Source: an uncultured Pseudomonadota bacterium
GTDB taxonomy: Bacteria > Pseudomonadota > Gammaproteobacteria > Methylococcales > Methylomonadaceae
Reading direction: 5' to 3'
Assembly (NCBI GenBank): GCA_903928965.1
Contig: CAIYSZ010000018.1
Span: 1-34,749 of the forward strand
Length of the DNA: 34,749 bases
This document shows, in pieces, positions 32,609-34,749 of this stretch. Made by a program: the position numbers and the translations under genes. Every line of letters starts with the position of its first letter. The stretch's first letter is position 1. The notes under the pieces were generated by a model. The model saw nothing but the letters and a program-made list of their open reading frames with translations. It did not search any database and was not told where the DNA came from.

Positions 32609-32648
32609 ATAGGATGCGCTTCATTGCATTCAGCGCATCCTATTTTTT
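32609..32648 (+). terminator. Strong hairpin terminator, T-run on the plus strand
   Basis: ATAGGATGCGCT (32609-32620) pairs perfectly with AGCGCATCCTAT (32632-32643) and TTTTTT follows on the plus strand. The nearest gene, the FKBP gene, ends at 32713 on the minus strand, where the flanking U-run is poorer. It may act in both directions, or serve an unannotated plus-strand transcript. Confidence 0.7.
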
Positions 32649-32712
32649 GTATGAGCCTGTTTTTTTATGTCACTGAAGCTTATTGGTAATCGGGAAAGTC
32701 ATTATAAAAAAC

Positions 32713-33483
32713 TTATTTTTTAAAACTAAATCCGCTGTCCTTTACCACGCTGGCGGCGTGCGACTGGCTGGCGGCTTGTTTATCCGGTAGTTTAGCTTCC
32801 TGCGGCGGCGCCACTGCCACCAATTGCAATTCGGTGACTAGCGTTTGATTCGGTTTCACCGCGGCGTTGCCGGGTTTATCTCCGTAACCCAGTTCGGGCG
32901 GTAGAAACAGCCGCCAGCGGTCGCCGGGTTTCATTAATAGCAGGGCTTCGCGCCAACCCGGCATGAGATTGCTCAGCAACGCGGTTTGCGGCTGCTCGCC
33001 GGGGGTTTTACCCAATTCGTGTTCGTGGATGTCGGTGATGCGGTAGAAAATCTTGACCGCGTCGTCATCCTTGGGTCCGTTACCGGCGTCGCCGCTTTGC
33101 AGCACCTGATATTGCAAGCCGCTAGCCAGCGTGGTTACGCCTTCCTGGTCGTGGTTTTGTTGTAAAAAGGCCTGACCTTCTTTTTTTATTTGGTCCAGCA
33201 TGGCCTGATGATTAATCATTTTGCGGGCGGTGTAATAATCCAACCCTTTTTTCTCCTCGGCGGAAGGCAAGCGAGACTCATGTCCCAAGCGCGCATCTTC
33301 CATGCCTTGCAGCAAGGCTGCTTGATCCACTTCCGCCGCCATATTGTCTTCTTGTAGGGCTTTCATGTATTGCCAGCCCAGGGCATAACCGGCCTTGCTA
33401 GGCACGCTGTCTAGCGATGCGTCCTCCGCCCGCGCAACCGCGCAAGCTAGGTTCAAGAGTATTAAACGAATGGTTATTCTCAT
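32713..33483 (-). CDS. Periplasmic FKBP-type peptidyl-prolyl isomerase (FkpA/Mip-like) with altered active site
   Basis: 256 residues from the ATG at 33483; a TTG five codons upstream is a weaker start. A short signal peptide ends at ARA before EDAS. Residues about 24-115 are the helical dimerisation domain of FkpA and Mip (KAGYALGWQYMKAL, LLQGMEDARLG, ARKMINHQAMLDQIKKEGQAFLQQN). The FKBP fold follows: GVTTLASGLQYQVL, then NLMPGWREALLLMKPGDRWRLFLPPELGYG and NQTLVTELQLV. The conserved Phe-Asp of the FKBP pocket (FDSS position) reads Leu-Gly in HEHELGKT, so isomerase activity may be weak and chaperone activity dominant. A C-terminal tail rich in Ala, Ser and Lys is unusual. It lies downstream of the terminator that follows the His-first secreted protein gene. 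Confidence 0.85.
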   Translation of the reverse strand: MRITIRLILLNLACAVARAEDASLDSVPSKAGYALGWQYMKALQEDNMAAEVDQAALLQGMEDARLGHESRLPSAEEKKGLDYYTARKMINHQAMLDQIKKEGQAFLQQNHDQEGVTTLASGLQYQVLQSGDAGNGPKDDDAVKIFYRITDIHEHELGKTPGEQPQTALLSNLMPGWREALLLMKPGDRWRLFLPPELGYGDKPGNAAVKPNQTLVTELQLVAVAPPQEAKLPDKQAASQSHAASVVKDSGFSFKK

Positions 33484-33514
33484 CTGACTTTTAAACAATA
33501 AAAAAGCTAGGTTG

Positions 33515-33545
33515 AAAAAACACAGTCCAGACTAGCTGGACTGTG
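33515..33545 (-). terminator. Intrinsic terminator of the secreted protein gene
   Basis: On the minus strand CACAGTCCAG and CTGGACTGTG (33536-33545 and 33521-33530) form a perfect 10-bp stem with a 5-nt loop, followed by TTTTTT. It lies 57 bp after the stop of the minus-strand gene ending at 33602 and just before the FKBP gene start, separating the two transcripts. Confidence 0.92.
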
Positions 33546-33601
33546 TTAGCTGGCGTGTCAGCCGGCGTATAGCCGGGCCTGATCTTCAGGCGGTAACCCG
33601 T

Positions 33602-34492
33602 TTAGTGGTTGACGCCGTCGTTGATCACTTGGTCGTAATCGGTGCCTTCGCTCAAATAAGCGCCGGAAGTGCCCGGGCTGTTGACGATCCATTGCGCGCC
33701 TTGGCCGGTGTGGTAGGTTGGATCAATCTTCGAGTTCGGGTGCGACGGACCTTTGGCGTCGGTGCAATGCGCGATGAAATCGTATGAATGATTATTTCCG
33801 CTGGCGTTATAAACCACAATCACATATTCGCCATTGGCGTTGGTGCCAACGCCAGCGGTTTGGTCTATGCCTTTGGGATGCAGTTTACCCCATACCCAGC
33901 CGGACAGCGAGCCGGAACCCAATGGAGACAGCAATTTGGTGGCGCTGATTGGCGGTTGATTGTCGGGATTGGAGGCGACGGTTTCCCATTCGGAGGAAAA
34001 AGTGCTGGAGCTAATAGTGGTCACTTCCTCGGTGCTGTTCAACGCGGGCAGGATGTTGTTGGCGTTGGTTCCGTCGGTGCAATAGCTGTCCAGGTTAGGT
34101 TGGCCGCTTACGGTGGTGTTGCCGGAGGTGTAGCAAGCCACGTTGGGGGCGTCCGCGTAGGCTACCGAGACGAACAGTTCGTCGCCATTATAAGAGGTTG
34201 AGCCAACCGGAGAAAACGCGAATGACAATTGATAGGTGGCGCTGGTGGAACCTGAGCCATTTTTGAATGGCAGCGTCCATTGGTTGCCGCTGGCGTCGGT
34301 CAAGCCTACCGGCGAGCTGGCGTTGTCGGTGAAGCAGGTGGTGCGGAACACGTCGTAGTTGGTCTCGGCGGTATTAAAGGAAGCAGGCTCCGCGGGTACA
34401 AAACCGTTCAAGATTGAGTGAGCATGGGCGGCGCCGATGCTGATGGTAGCTACCGCGCTGGCGAGCAGGGTTTTGGTAAAAATGTGTTTCAT
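33602..34492 (-). CDS. Secreted protein with predicted N-terminal histidine, function unknown
   Basis: 296 residues, family not recognised. A classical signal peptide (MKHIFTKTLLASAVATISIG...) has an AHA cleavage motif directly before HSILNG, so the mature protein should begin with His25. An N-terminal His is the hallmark of histidine-brace copper sites (LPMOs, CopC, PmoB-type), and three or more further His cluster near the C-terminus: NNHSYDFIAHCTD, SHPNSK and TYHTGQG, plus LHPKG. Four Cys (TTCFTD, VACYT, SYCTDG, AHCTD) could form two disulfides. The sequence is Thr/Ser/Asn-rich and beta-like. It is a single gene with its own terminator. Copper binding is inference from the N-terminus and setting; only export is well supported. 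Confidence 0.8.
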   Translation of the reverse strand: MKHIFTKTLLASAVATISIGAAHAHSILNGFVPAEPASFNTAETNYDVFRTTCFTDNASSPVGLTDASGNQWTLPFKNGSGSTSATYQLSFAFSPVGSTSYNGDELFVSVAYADAPNVACYTSGNTTVSGQPNLDSYCTDGTNANNILPALNSTEEVTTISSSTFSSEWETVASNPDNQPPISATKLLSPLGSGSLSGWVWGKLHPKGIDQTAGVGTNANGEYVIVVYNASGNNHSYDFIAHCTDAKGPSHPNSKIDPTYHTGQGAQWIVNSPGTSGAYLSEGTDYDQVINDGVNH

Positions 34493-34524
34493 GTGTTGTA
34501 ACTCCAGGTTATTGATTTTAGAAA

Positions 34525-34537
34525 GCCGGCAACCGGC
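34525..34537 (-). repeat. GC hairpin in the leader of the secreted protein gene
   Basis: GCCGG (34525-34529) and CCGGC (34533-34537) flank CAA, a tight 5-bp hairpin 33 bp upstream of the start codon. GGAG nine bases before the ATG serves as ribosome site. The rest of the sequence to the right edge holds no gene I can support; a near-palindrome GGAATGCTATTCC occurs at 34567-34579. Confidence 0.4.
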
Positions 34538-34749
34538 CTTGTCTTTAGCGCTATTCTATGCGGATGGAATGCTATTCCTAGCTTTCCAGTCTATCCTTGA
34601 TGGCGGTATTTCGAGCCATACTTAGGTTCTTAAAAAAACCGCTCCGCTGCTTACTCCTTGCGCCTTTAATAAAGCAATCCCTGTGCCAGGAGTATAAATT
34701 CAAGCTTGGCAAGGCTTGTAGCCTGCGCCGTAACTCATTTACAAAATGA

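Larger units (their letters stand above)
32394..32712. other. 319-bp intergenic region with a MITE-like copy and a plus-oriented terminator
   Basis: Lies between the start of the lipoprotein gene and the end of the FKBP gene, both minus strand. No gene is visible. It contains the second 107-bp element (32494-32600) and a strong hairpin terminator at 32609-32648. Confidence 0.75.

Noticed and set aside
1-34749. Prophage, plasmid or genomic island boundaries
   Set aside because: No integrase, phage structural gene, replication gene or att-like tRNA duplication is visible; the two tRNAs are followed directly by ppiD without a repeated 3' end.

Overview
This window looks like chromosome from a gammaproteobacterium, most likely an environmental Methylococcales-type (methanotroph-related) organism. 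The gammaproteobacterial assignment rests on gene order: ratA-rnfH divergent from smpB, rne divergent from rluC-HAD-sppA, and hupB-tRNA-tRNA-ppiD. The methanotroph assignment is softer. It rests on overall protein flavour and on copper-themed genes (SmbP, and a secreted protein whose mature form would begin with His). No methane monooxygenase gene is present. I see no phage, complete insertion sequence, rRNA or CRISPR array.

Layout, left to right. 1-1242: 5' part of a type I restriction-modification methylase (hsdM, minus strand) running off the left edge. 1.6-2.4 kb: a histidine-rich periplasmic metal-binding protein (SmbP) and a small membrane protein, facing each other across a shared terminator. 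2.5-4.25 kb: NAD-type malic enzyme. 4.45-5.6 kb: a small membrane peptide translationally coupled to a DCC-family thiol oxidoreductase, then a multi-pass membrane protein. 5.66-5.98 kb: gene-free tract with 11-bp direct repeats enclosing a 107-bp MITE-like element. 6.0-10.06 kb: cobU convergent with a minus-strand group of nitrilase, GNAT, RnfH, RatA and an NSS transporter. 10.3-13.9 kb: smpB, a lipoprotein ApbE flavin transferase, and a coupled DUF2231 membrane protein plus FccB-like flavoprotein. 13.94-14.34 kb: intergenic region holding a strongly folded RNA that I think is a solitary HEARO / IscB omega-RNA-like element, bounded by repeated terminator-like sequence. 14.3-17.0 kb: sppA, HAD phosphatase and rluC. 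17.0-22.6 kb: rne with a long structured leader, hupB, tRNA-Val, tRNA-Asp, ppiD. 22.7-24.9 kb: fabI and a PIG-L deacetylase.

The last 10 kb is accessory and mostly cell-surface or secreted. It holds a 1412-residue modular protein (four repeats of about 240 residues, a seven-unit NHL propeller, and a type I secretion-like tail), a divergent TPR-glycosyltransferase, an unrecognised lipoprotein, a second 107-bp MITE-like copy in inverted orientation, a periplasmic FKBP isomerase with an altered active site, and an unrecognised secreted protein with a predicted N-terminal His.

Housekeeping genes supply RNA decay (RNase E), trans-translation (SmpB), rRNA modification (RluC), envelope quality control (PpiD, SppA, FKBP) and fatty-acid synthesis (FabI). 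The most novel points are the solitary HEARO-like RNA, the paired 107-bp repeats, the His-first secreted protein, the FccB-DUF2231 couple lacking a cytochrome partner, and the giant modular surface protein with its divergent glycosyltransferase.
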